Shown one piece after another: positions 1 to 8,734 of a stretch of 64,000 bases of DNA. This stretch comes from Bacteroidales bacterium (GTDB lineage: Bacteria > Bacteroidota > Bacteroidia > Bacteroidales > JAADJA01): NCBI GenBank assembly GCA_021740645.1, contig JAIOZL010000017.1:21373-85372 (forward strand), written 5' to 3'. Position numbers and translations under genes: made by a program. Position 1 is the first letter of the stretch; each line of letters begins with the position of its first letter. The notes under the pieces were generated by a model. The model saw only the letters and a list, made by a program, of their open reading frames with translations, made no database searches and was not told the DNA's origin.

Positions 1-520
1 GGCCTCTGGTAATCGCTTTTTCATTATCAGGGATCATGTGGTGATACCTCGGTGGGAGTGATTTTTTAAGCCCTTTGATCACATTTTCAAGCTCAACTAT
101 AGGCCTGACTTTCAGGTATCCACCCAGTACGATCATGTTAAATATCTTGGGTAGTCCAAGGTTTGCAGCTTCTTTACTGGCTTCAATTTTATAGATATTG
201 ATGTCTTTTCTTGCCGGATGCCGGGTAATACCATTTGGATCATATAACAAAACTCCACCTGGTTTAACATGAGCTTCAAATTTGTCCATGGATTGCTGAT
301 TAAGAATAATTGCAGCGTCGTATTCGGTAAGGATGGGAGAAGATATCCTGTCATCACTTAGAATAACTGTTACGTTAGCGGTTCCACCCCGCATTTCAGG
401 CCCATAAGAAGGCATCCAGCTAACTTCCTGATCCTGCATAATTCCTGAATATGCCAGTATTTTTCCCATAGAAAGGACTCCCTGTCCTCCAAATCCTGCA
501 ATTATAATTTCTTCAGTCAT
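1..520 (-). CDS. 2-oxoacid:ferredoxin oxidoreductase, gamma subunit (partial, runs off the left edge)
   Basis: The reading frame opens at ATG 518-520 and stays open to base 1, giving 173 codons; the family is usually about 180 residues, so only a short C-terminus is missing. The N-terminus carries the family's GFGGQGV nucleotide/TPP-proximal loop (residues 9-15), followed by the conserved YGPEMRGG stretch (about residues 39-46). This subunit completes the active site of the oxidoreductase that oxidatively decarboxylates 2-oxoacids to acyl-CoA while reducing ferredoxin. It is the last gene of a ferredoxin-alpha-beta-gamma operon and starts 98 bp behind the beta gene. Substrate (2-oxoglutarate or branched-chain 2-oxoacids) cannot be decided from sequence. 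Confidence 0.93.
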   Translation of the reverse strand, partial: MTEEIIIAGFGGQGVLSMGKILAYSGIMQDQEVSWMPSYGPEMRGGTANVTVILSDDRISSPILTEYDAAIILNQQSMDKFEAHVKPGGVLLYDPNGITRHPARKDINIYKIEASKEAANLGLPKIFNMIVLGGYLKVRPIVELENVIKGLKKSLPPRYHHMIPDNEKAITRG

Positions 521-618
521 TTTGTATTCTTATATTTTTGATCAATTTGATTTACCTAAATTATCCGGTGTTAACCTTTAAATCTCATTTATTGGTTCCA
601 GGTTCAAGATTCTCAATT

Positions 619-1410
619 CTACTTCTCCACCAACTTGCCATCCACTTTAATATCTCCCAGTGGGTAGTATGGAAACATGTTATCAACCATCCACTGATTG
701 GCTTGTACGGGAGCCATCTTCCAACCTGAATTACAATTCGATACAATTTCGATAAAGGTCAATCCCTTTTTCTCATGCTGTAATTCTATTGCTTTTTTGA
801 CTGCTTTTTTGGTTTTACGCACATTAGCAGGTGTGTGTACAGCTTGCCTGGTGACAAAATGTGTTCCGGGTAATTGAGCCAATAATTCAGTAATTTTCAA
901 TGGATGCCCCATCATTTCGAGGTCCCTGCCAAAAGGTGATGTTGAGGATTTCATTCCGGGCAGCGTAGTAGGCGCCATCTGGCCACCAGTCATACCGTAT
1001 ATACCATTATTAATAAAAAATATGGTAAAGTTTTCCCCTCTGTTAGCAGCATGTATGGTTTCTGCAGTACCAATTGCTGCAAGGTCGCCATCTCCCTGGT
1101 AGGTGAAAACTGTTTTTTCCGGCATCAGGCGTTTTATCGCAGTGGCAAGTGCAGGGGCACGTCCATGAGCTGCCTGCTGCATATCGATATTCATAAATTC
1201 ATAAGCCAAAACTGAACATCCAACAGGAGCTACACCAATAGTTGTTTCAGCCAGTCCCATTTCCTCTATAACCTCCATGATGATCCGATGTGCTGTTCCG
1301 TGTCCACATCCCGGACAGTAACTTAGTACTTTATCGGTCATCAGGTCGGTTTTTTTATAAACCAGATTTTCAGGTTTTATAATATCGGATTTTGTAATTG
1401 TTCCTTCCAT
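619..1410 (-). CDS. 2-oxoacid:ferredoxin oxidoreductase, beta (TPP-binding) subunit
   Basis: 263 residues, the usual length for the KorB/VorA-type beta subunit. Visible hallmarks are the CPGCGHG motif near residue 33, which begins the TPP domain, and the thiamine-diphosphate/Mg motif GDGD...NNGIYGMTGGQ (about residues 106-144). It binds TPP and carries out decarboxylation of the 2-oxoacid, handing electrons to the ferredoxin subunit encoded two genes upstream. Its ATG lies 5 bp after the alpha-subunit stop, so the two are surely cotranscribed. Known family biology puts the complex in the cytoplasm of anaerobes, feeding acyl-CoA to CoA-transferases and ADP-forming ligases such as those encoded further along this window. 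Confidence 0.95.
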   Translation of the reverse strand: MEGTITKSDIIKPENLVYKKTDLMTDKVLSYCPGCGHGTAHRIIMEVIEEMGLAETTIGVAPVGCSVLAYEFMNIDMQQAAHGRAPALATAIKRLMPEKTVFTYQGDGDLAAIGTAETIHAANRGENFTIFFINNGIYGMTGGQMAPTTLPGMKSSTSPFGRDLEMMGHPLKITELLAQLPGTHFVTRQAVHTPANVRKTKKAVKKAIELQHEKKGLTFIEIVSNCNSGWKMAPVQANQWMVDNMFPYYPLGDIKVDGKLVEK

Positions 1411-1415
1411 CGCAA

Positions 1416-2501
1416 TTAGCCTTTAATAAATTTTTGTTTCAAAACTTCAGCAACCTCAGCCGGTGAAGGGATGATACCTCCCATTCTTCCATAATGTTCT
1501 ACCGGAACTTTTCCTTCAACAAATAACTTGATATCTTCCACCATTTGACCCGCACTCATTTCAACCGATAATATACCTTTCACCTTTCCGGCTAGTTTAA
1601 GCAATTCTTTTTGTGGAAAGGGAAATAAGGTGATAGGTCGCAGTATGCCTACTTTGATTCCTTTTTTACGTAACAATTGCATTGATTTCTGGCAAATCCT
1701 TGAACTTGTTCCGTAGGCAACAAAAAGGTATTCCGCATCCTCGCAATTTATGGTTTCAAAACGTGCTTCAGTATCCGCTATCTTCTTGTATTTTTCCTGA
1801 AGTTTGATATTGTGCCGTTCATGACGTGAAGGGTCAAGATCCAGGGAAGTGATGATATTTCTCTCGCGGCCATTCAGTCGACCTGTGGTAGCCCATGGAT
1901 ATTTTTCAATAATTTCAGCTTCAGTTAACCGGGGTACCTGTTCATCAATTTCAACTTTTTCCATCATTTGTCCGATGGCACCATCAGAAAGCACTAAAAC
2001 CGGAGTCCTGTATTTAAAAGCCAGGTCATAGCCTAGGGCAACAAAATCGTACATTTCCTGAACGGAGGAAGGAGCCAGTGTAATGAGTTTATAATCGCCA
2101 TGTCCACCCCCTTTTGTCGATTGAAAATAATCGGACTGAGCGGGCTGTATGGTTCCTAATCCGGGCCCGCCACGAACAACATTTAATAACAGGCATGGCA
2201 GTTCGGCACCAGCTAAATAGGAGATACCCTCCTGCATTAAACTTATACCAGGGCTGGATGAGGATGTCATTACTTTCTTGCCACAACCCGCGCCACCATA
2301 TAACATATTGATGGAGGCCACTTCACTTTCCGCCTGTAAAACTACCATTCCGGTTCTTTCGTGTGGCTTTTCAGCCATTAAGTATTCCATTACTTCTGAC
2401 TGGGGTGTGATAGGATAACCAAAATAGCCATCAGTGCCTGCCCTGATTGCGGCTTCACCAAAAGCTTCGTTCCCCTTCATTAATCTTAACTCTTTTGCCA
2501 T
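1416..2501 (-). CDS. vorB: 2-oxoacid:ferredoxin oxidoreductase, alpha subunit (VorB/KorA type)
   Basis: 361 residues. The N-terminal pyrimidine-binding domain shows GNEAFGEAAIRAG and the GYPITPQSEVMEYL motif (from about residue 28), then QAESEVASINMLYGGAGCGK, very characteristic of the Bacteroidota protein usually named VorB (3-methyl-2-oxobutanoate dehydrogenase subunit). The C-terminal transketolase-like domain follows. It pairs with the beta subunit to bind TPP. The gene lies 20 bp behind the ferredoxin gene and 5 bp ahead of the beta gene. The VorB name in databases is a family label; whether the natural substrate is branched-chain 2-oxoacids or 2-oxoglutarate is inference. No truncation or unusual residues seen. 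Confidence 0.94.
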   Translation of the reverse strand: MAKELRLMKGNEAFGEAAIRAGTDGYFGYPITPQSEVMEYLMAEKPHERTGMVVLQAESEVASINMLYGGAGCGKKVMTSSSSPGISLMQEGISYLAGAELPCLLLNVVRGGPGLGTIQPAQSDYFQSTKGGGHGDYKLITLAPSSVQEMYDFVALGYDLAFKYRTPVLVLSDGAIGQMMEKVEIDEQVPRLTEAEIIEKYPWATTGRLNGRERNIITSLDLDPSRHERHNIKLQEKYKKIADTEARFETINCEDAEYLFVAYGTSSRICQKSMQLLRKKGIKVGILRPITLFPFPQKELLKLAGKVKGILSVEMSAGQMVEDIKLFVEGKVPVEHYGRMGGIIPSPAEVAEVLKQKFIKG

Positions 2502-2521
2502 ATTGAAATTTCTTTTCTGTA

Positions 2522-2743
2522 TTAAACTTTAACCCGATAGACTGTTATTACTCCGTCAGGGCATACAATTGCACAATTGGTGCAACCGGTACACTCATCT
2601 TTCACATTTTGCATATAATGATAGCCCTTGCCGTTTACCGCATCCACCATTGAGATGGTTTCTGTTGGGCAGGCATCCAAGCAAACTTCACAGCCTTTGC
2701 AGCGTTCAATATCAACGACGATATCTCCTTTAACTTTTGCCAT
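2522..2743 (-). CDS. 2x[4Fe-4S] ferredoxin-type subunit of the 2-oxoacid oxidoreductase
   Basis: 73 residues with two complete CxxCxxCxxxCP cluster motifs: C15, C18, C21, C25 and C51, C54, C57, C61. It acts as the electron-transfer delta subunit of the oxidoreductase encoded immediately downstream (alpha, beta, gamma). As the first gene of the operon it is preceded by a plausible Bacteroidota -7 element (positions 2774-2781). The short linker between the clusters and the absence of any extra domain fit the small separate ferredoxin of four-subunit enzymes, not the long fused forms. Confidence 0.95.
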   Translation of the reverse strand: MAKVKGDIVVDIERCKGCEVCLDACPTETISMVDAVNGKGYHYMQNVKDECTGCTNCAIVCPDGVITVYRVKV

Positions 2744-2773
2744 ATCCTGTTACTGTTTTTAAAATAACAATGG

Positions 2774-2781
2774 CGAAAGTA
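2774..2781 (-). promoter_or_regulatory. Candidate -7 promoter element for the oxidoreductase operon
   Basis: On the minus strand the octamer is TACTTTCG, one change from the Bacteroidota consensus TAnnTTTG, about 30 bp ahead of the ferredoxin ATG. No clear -33 TTG at the preferred spacing was found, so this is a weak call. Confidence 0.35.
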
Positions 2782-2915
2782 CAGAATTTTACTTGAAACA
2801 AATCAAGTTTGTACCTATATTTTCGCTAAAAAGAAATTAATTTAAATAGGGTTTAAATAAGAAAAGTAAATTGCATTTCCTGAAAAAATGAAAGATCGCT
2901 AAGTATTTCCGGAAT

Positions 2916-4232
2916 CTACACCGGATGATCCTCATTAAACTGCTTTAAACGGTATTCGAGATCAGGAAATTGCTCACGCTTCACAAGTGATACACAAGCC
3001 CTTACCCCTTCGAGGCGAGTACTTCCGGTGATTGCAAGAGAAATAGCACTGATGCCATAATATACTAATTCATTAAGCAGTTCTTCCCCTGTAAATCCAG
3101 GATAGGAAAAAGTAAAATAAAAGCCATCGGCAATAGGTTCACCTTCATCTTTATCGTATACGATTTTAAATCCATTGTCGGTGAATATTTTTTTCATGAT
3201 CTTCGCCTTCTCTCCATATTCTTTTACTACTTCCACAAAATCATATTTGCCATCATTCACAGCTTTTAAAATTGCAGCAAGTGCGTACTGTGGTGTATGT
3301 GCTGTTCCCGAGCTAATGGAATAGATTGTCCCAAAGATCATCGCTTTTCCAACTTCTTCGAACTTGTAATATCGACGCAAGTCAGGTGCTTTGGTATGGA
3401 ATAATTTGTCGGAGATCACCATCATACCAACTCTTTGTCCGGCATAGCTAAACGCTTTGGAGCTTGATATCAATAACACATAATTATCCGTATAATGGGC
3501 TACGGTAGGCTGGTAAGGTGGTTCCCCAGGTTTGGAATAGTCTTTTCTGAAATCCATTCCGAAATAGGCCAGGTCTTCAATGACTGTAACATTGTATTTC
3601 GTAGCTAATTCGCCAATAGTTTTCAGCTCCTTTTCTGTAAAACAAATCCAGGAAGGATTATTGGGATTACTATAAAGAATAGATGAAATTTTACCTGATT
3701 TTAGATAGGATTCTAGTTTGGGGCCCAATTTATCTCCCCGGTAATCATATACGTCAAACGTTTTATAATCATGGCCAAGCACAGTACACTGCTGTTTTTG
3801 AACAGGAAATCCGGGGTCAATAAACAGTGTTCCCTCTCGGTTAGCATACATTCTGTTGATGGTAAGAAAACATGCAAAAGCACCCATCATTGAACCCACG
3901 GTTGGGATACAACCTTCTACATCTACATTGACGTTTAGAAACAATTTTACAAACCTTGATATTTCTTTTTTAAGCTCGGAATAGCCAAAAATATCTGGAT
4001 AGATTGAAGCAACCCCTTTTTTTAAAGCTTCAATTTCGGCCTCAATACCAATTTGGGTGGGAGGGAGGCCGGGTATCCCCATTTCCATGCGGATAAACTT
4101 TTCACCCGTGGCATTTTGAATATTGTCAACTAACCTTTTTATCTCACGGATGGTTGCAATACCCACACTGGGTAATCCACTTTCCTTTATTTTTTGGGTG
4201 ACGATGCTGTAATCTATAGGTGTGTTTTTCAT
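2916..4232 (-). CDS. PLP-dependent aminotransferase, class I/II (fold type I)
   Basis: 438 residues, normal for the family. The Schiff-base lysine is K259 in the motif SSSKAFSYAGQRVG; the substrate/PLP contacts include the NPNNPS motif (residues 189-194) and D220 in VIEDLAY. The substrate-binding N-terminal segment reads GIPGLPPTQIG. It transfers an amino group between an amino acid and a 2-oxoacid in the cytoplasm; the exact amino acid is not recognisable. It sits alone, 172 bp from the oxidoreductase operon and on the same strand, and could supply that enzyme with 2-oxoacids by deaminating amino acids (inference from context). A -7 promoter element lies 40 bp upstream. Confidence 0.88.
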   Translation of the reverse strand: MKNTPIDYSIVTQKIKESGLPSVGIATIREIKRLVDNIQNATGEKFIRMEMGIPGLPPTQIGIEAEIEALKKGVASIYPDIFGYSELKKEISRFVKLFLNVNVDVEGCIPTVGSMMGAFACFLTINRMYANREGTLFIDPGFPVQKQQCTVLGHDYKTFDVYDYRGDKLGPKLESYLKSGKISSILYSNPNNPSWICFTEKELKTIGELATKYNVTVIEDLAYFGMDFRKDYSKPGEPPYQPTVAHYTDNYVLLISSSKAFSYAGQRVGMMVISDKLFHTKAPDLRRYYKFEEVGKAMIFGTIYSISSGTAHTPQYALAAILKAVNDGKYDFVEVVKEYGEKAKIMKKIFTDNGFKIVYDKDEGEPIADGFYFTFSYPGFTGEELLNELVYYGISAISLAITGSTRLEGVRACVSLVKREQFPDLEYRLKQFNEDHPV

Positions 4233-4271
4233 TGTGTATTAAGTATCGATTTGATTATTATATTCAATTAC

Positions 4272-4279
4272 CAAAAATA
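4272..4279 (-). promoter_or_regulatory. -7 promoter element for the aminotransferase gene
   Basis: Minus-strand octamer TATTTTTG matches TAnnTTTG exactly and lies about 40 bp before the ATG at 4232, leaving a short leader. The -33 element is not convincing. Confidence 0.45.
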
Positions 4280-4377
4280 TAAAATAATTAAAGCTCCAAT
4301 GGATTTTATAGATGATTTGTGCTTGTTTAAAATGGGTTTAAACTGTAGCAATTTTATATTTAATTTTACGAATACTA

Positions 4378-4385
4378 TATTTTTG
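4378..4385 (+). promoter_or_regulatory. -7 promoter element for the porin-like gene
   Basis: TATTTTTG, an exact TAnnTTTG match, ends 18 bp before the ATG at 4404. It is divergent from the aminotransferase promoter about 100 bp away. Confidence 0.45.
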
Positions 4386-4403
4386 TAACTCAACGTCGAA
4401 ATA

Positions 4404-5435
4404 ATGAAGTCAAAATTTATCCTCTTTCTTCTTTGTGTAGCATTTTCAGGAGTTTCTCAAAACACATCCCAGTTAGTAAATAAAGAAAGTTCAAGTTATG
4501 TCTTTGGCCAGATTTATACCGATTTCAGGTATTGTTTTCAAGATAATTACCAACCCCGCGCCGCTTTTAACTTTAATCAGGGAATAATCGGATACAGACA
4601 CCAGCTATCCGATAAACTGAGCGGTATTATTATGTATGATGTTACAAGGACAACCCACTTTTACGAAATTACCGATACTGCTGGAAATCCGATGAACTAT
4701 GATTATTTTGAGGGGAGCAAATATACAGCATACCTAAAAATGGCGGAAATTAAGTGGAGCATTAACGACTACCTTGATTTACGGGTTGGGCAATTATTGA
4801 ATACGCAATATTTAACCTTTCAGGATAAGTTTTGGGGCTACCGTTTTGTGGATGTAACTTACCAGGAAAAATACCGCCTGGGTATGCCGGCTGATTTCGG
4901 GGCCCAACTGGATTTAAAAATCAAGGATAAATTTCTTAACCAATTTTCCATTGTAAATGGCGAGGGGCCTTTCCGTCATCAGGATGAAAATGGGAAATTT
5001 ATTTTCTCCAACAACATGCAATATTATCCTACCAAGCAGATCACCCTAAAGTTATATGTGGATTATGGGGCTTCGCCTGATACAGCAGAAAACAGGAAAG
5101 ATAAATCAGTGATATCTGGATTTGCTGGGTATAAAACGGATAAATTCAGAATTGGGGGTGAGTATACTTATGTTACTAATTTCGGGTATTATGATAAAAC
5201 CAACTATTATGGGTACTCTGTTTATGGAGGAGTTATTTTGACTGAGAAGTTCCAGTTATTAGCCCGATACGATCATTTGGATATGAGCCTTCCTGAAGAA
5301 GATAATTTTTTGGATTATTATATTCTTGGGTTTCAATATGAACCTGAAAAGAAGTTTACCACCTCTGTGAACTTCCGCTATTTTTCCATTGATAAACTAC
5401 CTTTTATTTATTTTAACTTTGGCCTGAAGTTTTAA
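4404..5435 (+). CDS. Outer-membrane beta-barrel (porin-like) protein
   Basis: 343 residues beginning with a typical signal peptide (basic start, hydrophobic core to about residue 17, cleavage near SGVSQ). The mature part has alternating aromatic/polar strands separated by turns, DLRVGQ and RIGGEYTY-type strands, and ends in a strand with terminal aromatic residues (YFNFGLKF), the usual C-terminal signature of outer-membrane barrels. It resembles Bacteroidota phosphate-selective/OprO-P-like porins in layout, but I cannot name a substrate. It is followed after 101 bp by a secreted dipeptidase on the same strand, so a role in peptide uptake is possible but only inferred. Confidence 0.75.
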   Translation: MKSKFILFLLCVAFSGVSQNTSQLVNKESSSYVFGQIYTDFRYCFQDNYQPRAAFNFNQGIIGYRHQLSDKLSGIIMYDVTRTTHFYEITDTAGNPMNYDYFEGSKYTAYLKMAEIKWSINDYLDLRVGQLLNTQYLTFQDKFWGYRFVDVTYQEKYRLGMPADFGAQLDLKIKDKFLNQFSIVNGEGPFRHQDENGKFIFSNNMQYYPTKQITLKLYVDYGASPDTAENRKDKSVISGFAGYKTDKFRIGGEYTYVTNFGYYDKTNYYGYSVYGGVILTEKFQLLARYDHLDMSLPEEDNFLDYYILGFQYEPEKKFTTSVNFRYFSIDKLPFIYFNFGLKF

Positions 5436-5536
5436 AATGAAACGGCTTATTGGATCAAAACCTCTGAGCCGAGCAAGCAGTGTTTCGATAGCATTATTAT
5501 TGCATTATTTGTTTATAAAATATTATTAATACGACT

Positions 5537-7177
5537 ATGAAAAATTTTATTTCCATTTTTATTTTTATCTCCTTGATGTCATTTTATTCAGTCAGTATTG
5601 CCTGTACGGTAATTGTTGCTGGGAAAAAAGCCACAGTGGATGGCTCTTTAATTGTGTCACATACTGATGCAGGACCTGATTGTCGGGTACACGTGATGCC
5701 CGGCCAGTTTTTTACAAAAGGTGCCCAAACACCAATTTACTGGGGTATGACTGAGTTGGGCCGGCCGCTGGGTGATTATGGAGATACCCTTGGTTTTATG
5801 CCTCAGGTGGAACAAACTTTTAGCTATTTCCAGTCGGCGTATCCCCAAATGAATGAATATCAGCTGACAATAGGTGAAAGCACAACCAGTATGCGGGAAG
5901 AGTTGAAACTTGATTTGGAAACCTGTAAACAAATTATGACAGTGGAGCAAGCCCAGGCATTCGCATTGCAGCGTTGTAAAACAGCTAAGGAAGCTTTGAA
6001 ACTGATCACAGCCTTAATGGAAAAGTATGGATTCAGGCCGTCCTGTGCTGGTGAATCAGAATCCCTTGTTTTGGCGGACACGAAAGAGGCCTGGGTGTTG
6101 GAGATTTTTGCTGTAGGAAATACATGGAATCCTGAAAGTGGCAAACCGGGTGCTATATGGGCTGCACAGCGTGTTCCCGACGACCATGTATTAATTATCC
6201 CGAACTGGAGCATTATTAAACAAATCGATTTGAAGGATACGGAAAATTTCAGGGCATCCGCAAACTATATGCTGGAAGCAATCGACCGGGGTTGGTACGA
6301 CCCGGAAAGTGGACAGGACTTTGTTTGGCAGGATGTTTATGCCCCTGTAGCACGTGAATGGGCAACCAGCAGGTTTTGGTTGTTTTATGCTACGCAGGCG
6401 CCAAACCTGAAAGATTGGCCCGATCGTTTCACTACGGATCCTTTTAAAGGGGATGATCAATACACCCAATATGTCGAGCCTCTGTCCTTATATCCTTTCT
6501 CTGTAAAGCCGGAAAAAAAGATGAGTGTGCAGGATGTGATGGCTTTCCAGCGCTCCACTTTTACCGGAACTGAATACGATAAAGAAAATGCCCCCGGATG
6601 GTATTATCCGGATAAAGATGGAAAACTGGTGAAAAGTGAACATGCCACACCCTTTCCTACAGAGGGAATGAGAAAGATATTAAAGATTAACCGCAGAAGA
6701 AATGTAGCCCGGGCCAGGGGGGAATATGGTATGATTGCCCAGTTACGAGATTGGTTACCCAATGAGGTGGGAGGGATTTACTGGTTTTATGTGGATAATG
6801 CTTTTACCAGTCCTTATGTTCCAATGTATGCCGGAATTACTGATGTGGCCGACTGCTATAAACATTATGATAAAGAGCAATTCAGCGAAAACTCTATGCG
6901 ATGGGTAGTTGATTTTGTGGACAACCTGCTTTACTTAAGGTGGCAGGATGCTGTGAAAGATCTTCATGCGGCACGCGATCCAATGGAACAGCGTTTTTTT
7001 GATGAACAAAAAGACGTAGATGAAAAGTTCTCTGCACTTTATAAAAAGAATCCTAAGAAAGCGAAAGCCTATCTTACTGAATTAACTATTAAAAGGCAAA
7101 ACGAGGCCTTAAAATTATTTCAGGATTTGAGGATAGAACTGATTACAAAGTATACGAATAATAAGCAGGGGATCTAG
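5537..7177 (+). CDS. Secreted C69-family dipeptidase
   Basis: 546 residues. A signal peptide (residues 1-22, hydrophobic core FISIFIFISLMSF) ends directly before C23, and C23 followed by TVIVAGKKAT.DGS is the N-terminal-nucleophile cysteine and its conserved surroundings in peptidase family C69 (PepD-like). Processing would therefore expose the catalytic cysteine, as is known for exported members. It would cleave dipeptides in the periplasm or at the cell surface. Further family marks are the GES.S.VLAD region (around 175-182) and the DW.P...GG.YWFYVD region (about 409-426). A long C-terminal helical segment rich in Lys ends the protein. A strong hairpin lies just after the stop. Confidence 0.9.
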   Translation: MKNFISIFIFISLMSFYSVSIACTVIVAGKKATVDGSLIVSHTDAGPDCRVHVMPGQFFTKGAQTPIYWGMTELGRPLGDYGDTLGFMPQVEQTFSYFQSAYPQMNEYQLTIGESTTSMREELKLDLETCKQIMTVEQAQAFALQRCKTAKEALKLITALMEKYGFRPSCAGESESLVLADTKEAWVLEIFAVGNTWNPESGKPGAIWAAQRVPDDHVLIIPNWSIIKQIDLKDTENFRASANYMLEAIDRGWYDPESGQDFVWQDVYAPVAREWATSRFWLFYATQAPNLKDWPDRFTTDPFKGDDQYTQYVEPLSLYPFSVKPEKKMSVQDVMAFQRSTFTGTEYDKENAPGWYYPDKDGKLVKSEHATPFPTEGMRKILKINRRRNVARARGEYGMIAQLRDWLPNEVGGIYWFYVDNAFTSPYVPMYAGITDVADCYKHYDKEQFSENSMRWVVDFVDNLLYLRWQDAVKDLHAARDPMEQRFFDEQKDVDEKFSALYKKNPKKAKAYLTELTIKRQNEALKLFQDLRIELITKYTNNKQGI

Positions 7178-7187
7178 CTTAAATTAA

Positions 7188-7216
7188 TCATCCGATGACT
7201 TCGAGTCATCGGATGA
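7188..7216. terminator. Bidirectional hairpin between convergent C69 peptidase and symporter genes
   Basis: A perfect 13-bp inverted repeat (TCATCCGATGACT / AGTCATCGGATGA) with a TCG loop lies between two convergent genes, followed on the plus strand by an AT-rich stretch with T runs. The U tract is modest, so efficiency is uncertain. Confidence 0.7.
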
Positions 7217-7224
7217 TTTGAATT

Positions 7225-8685
7225 TTAATTTTGTACTACTGCCCTTGGATTGTTCCGGTTTAACCAACTTACAATCGGGTTTGTTATCAATGAAACACCC
7301 ATTCCAATAGTACCTGCCTGTGGTGAAGGCATCCCATAAATGTATAACATCAAACAGGTAAACAAACCAAATATGCAGGAATAAAATGCCCCATATTTAT
7401 TGGCTTTATCCCAAAATAAGCCCCAGACAAATGGCCCAAGGAAAGCTGAACCGATAGCTCCCCATGAAATACCCAGAATGGCCACAATAGTATCGGGTTT
7501 TGCCAGGGCTATTATCATGGAAATAAAAATAAAGATAGCACTGGTCCATCGCATAAATAGGGTCAGGTTTTTATCGGAAGTTTCTTTGTCTTTTTTCATC
7601 ACACCAGCATAAAAATCCTTTATAACAGATGAACTGGAAATTAAAACCAATGCGGCCAGCGTCGACATGGATGCTGATAGGATCAGTAATAAGATAATGA
7701 TGGATAGGGACTCAGGGATCACAAAGTTGAGCAATTCTGGCATGAGGGCATCCACATTTGGGCTCCCATTTTCAAAAAATGCAGCCGGCGCAGATTCAGG
7801 AGTTAAAAATACCCTTGTGGTTGATCCCATAAAATAAGCAATGCATCCTATCAACAACGCAAAGAATGTAGAGGCTACCATCCCTACGCGGACTGATTTC
7901 CTGTCTTTTATAGCATAAAACTTTTGGATGAGCTGAGGCATAGCAAAAGGGGCCACACTTGTAAGTACCACTAAAGAAAACAGAGGCCACCATCCAGGAG
8001 GGCCAATGGCAGCAATAAGTTTTGGTTCGATCTCTTTTAACGAAATAGTTATTTGGGCAATTCCACCTCCTTCATTTATTGTATAGCCTGCCAATACGAT
8101 TACGCCCGCTGTCATAATCATCCCAAAAATCATATCGATTATGGCCATAGATTTGTACCCACCCATAACCAGGTAAATCGTTGTAAATACACCCATAAAA
8201 ACTACGGCATGCCAGTACTCAATTCCTGGAAATGAAGAAGCAAATAAATAGGATAAACCAATAAATACTGCAGCAGAGTAGGGGAGCATAAACACAAAAA
8301 TGATGATGGGCGTAATAACCTTCAACATATGGCAATCATAGCGTTTTTCGAAAAATTCGCTCATGGTGGAAATACCGTACCTGACTGACATTTTTTTTAT
8401 TTTCCAACCCAGCAATGCCCAAACCCCAAGGACACCAATAAGGGCATTAAAAACGCCTATCCAGATTCCTGAATATCCAAAACCCCAACCAACTTTTCCT
8501 GCAAACCCAATAAATACTACAGCTGAAAAATAGGCCGTTCCATATGAGAAAGCACTCATCCAGGGCCCAATATTTCCTCCACCCAGAAAAAAATCATTAA
8601 AGGATTTGGTCTTTTTCATTCCCAGATACCCCACGATAATGATCATTAGGGCATACAGCGAGATGACTAATATTTTTACCAGCAT
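7225..8685 (-). CDS. Sodium:solute symporter (SSS family)
   Basis: 486 residues, almost wholly hydrophobic, with about 13 transmembrane segments, the SSS fold. The N-terminal GYLGMKKTKSFNDFFLGGGN segment and the later LSASMSTLAALVLISSSSVIKDFY-like region (around residues 330-355) are the standard SSS signatures, including Ser residues of the second Na+ site. It imports an organic solute with sodium. It lies 49 bp behind the CoA-transferase pair on the same strand, so its substrate may be a carboxylic acid activated by that enzyme; this is inference. I see no histidine kinase extension as in CbrA-type members. Confidence 0.88.
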   Translation of the reverse strand: MLVKILVISLYALMIIIVGYLGMKKTKSFNDFFLGGGNIGPWMSAFSYGTAYFSAVVFIGFAGKVGWGFGYSGIWIGVFNALIGVLGVWALLGWKIKKMSVRYGISTMSEFFEKRYDCHMLKVITPIIIFVFMLPYSAAVFIGLSYLFASSFPGIEYWHAVVFMGVFTTIYLVMGGYKSMAIIDMIFGMIMTAGVIVLAGYTINEGGGIAQITISLKEIEPKLIAAIGPPGWWPLFSLVVLTSVAPFAMPQLIQKFYAIKDRKSVRVGMVASTFFALLIGCIAYFMGSTTRVFLTPESAPAAFFENGSPNVDALMPELLNFVIPESLSIIILLLILSASMSTLAALVLISSSSVIKDFYAGVMKKDKETSDKNLTLFMRWTSAIFIFISMIIALAKPDTIVAILGISWGAIGSAFLGPFVWGLFWDKANKYGAFYSCIFGLFTCLMLYIYGMPSPQAGTIGMGVSLITNPIVSWLNRNNPRAVVQN

Positions 8686-8700
8686 AATTGTATTGAAATT

Positions 8701-8719
8701 CTAAACTCTAAACTCTAAA
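8701..8719. repeat. Short tandem repeat between symporter and CoA-transferase genes
   Basis: CTAAACT is repeated twice and followed by a third partial copy in the 49-bp gap upstream of the symporter start. It may be chance in AT-rich DNA. Confidence 0.4.
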
Positions 8720-8734
8720 ATTCAAACTATAGTT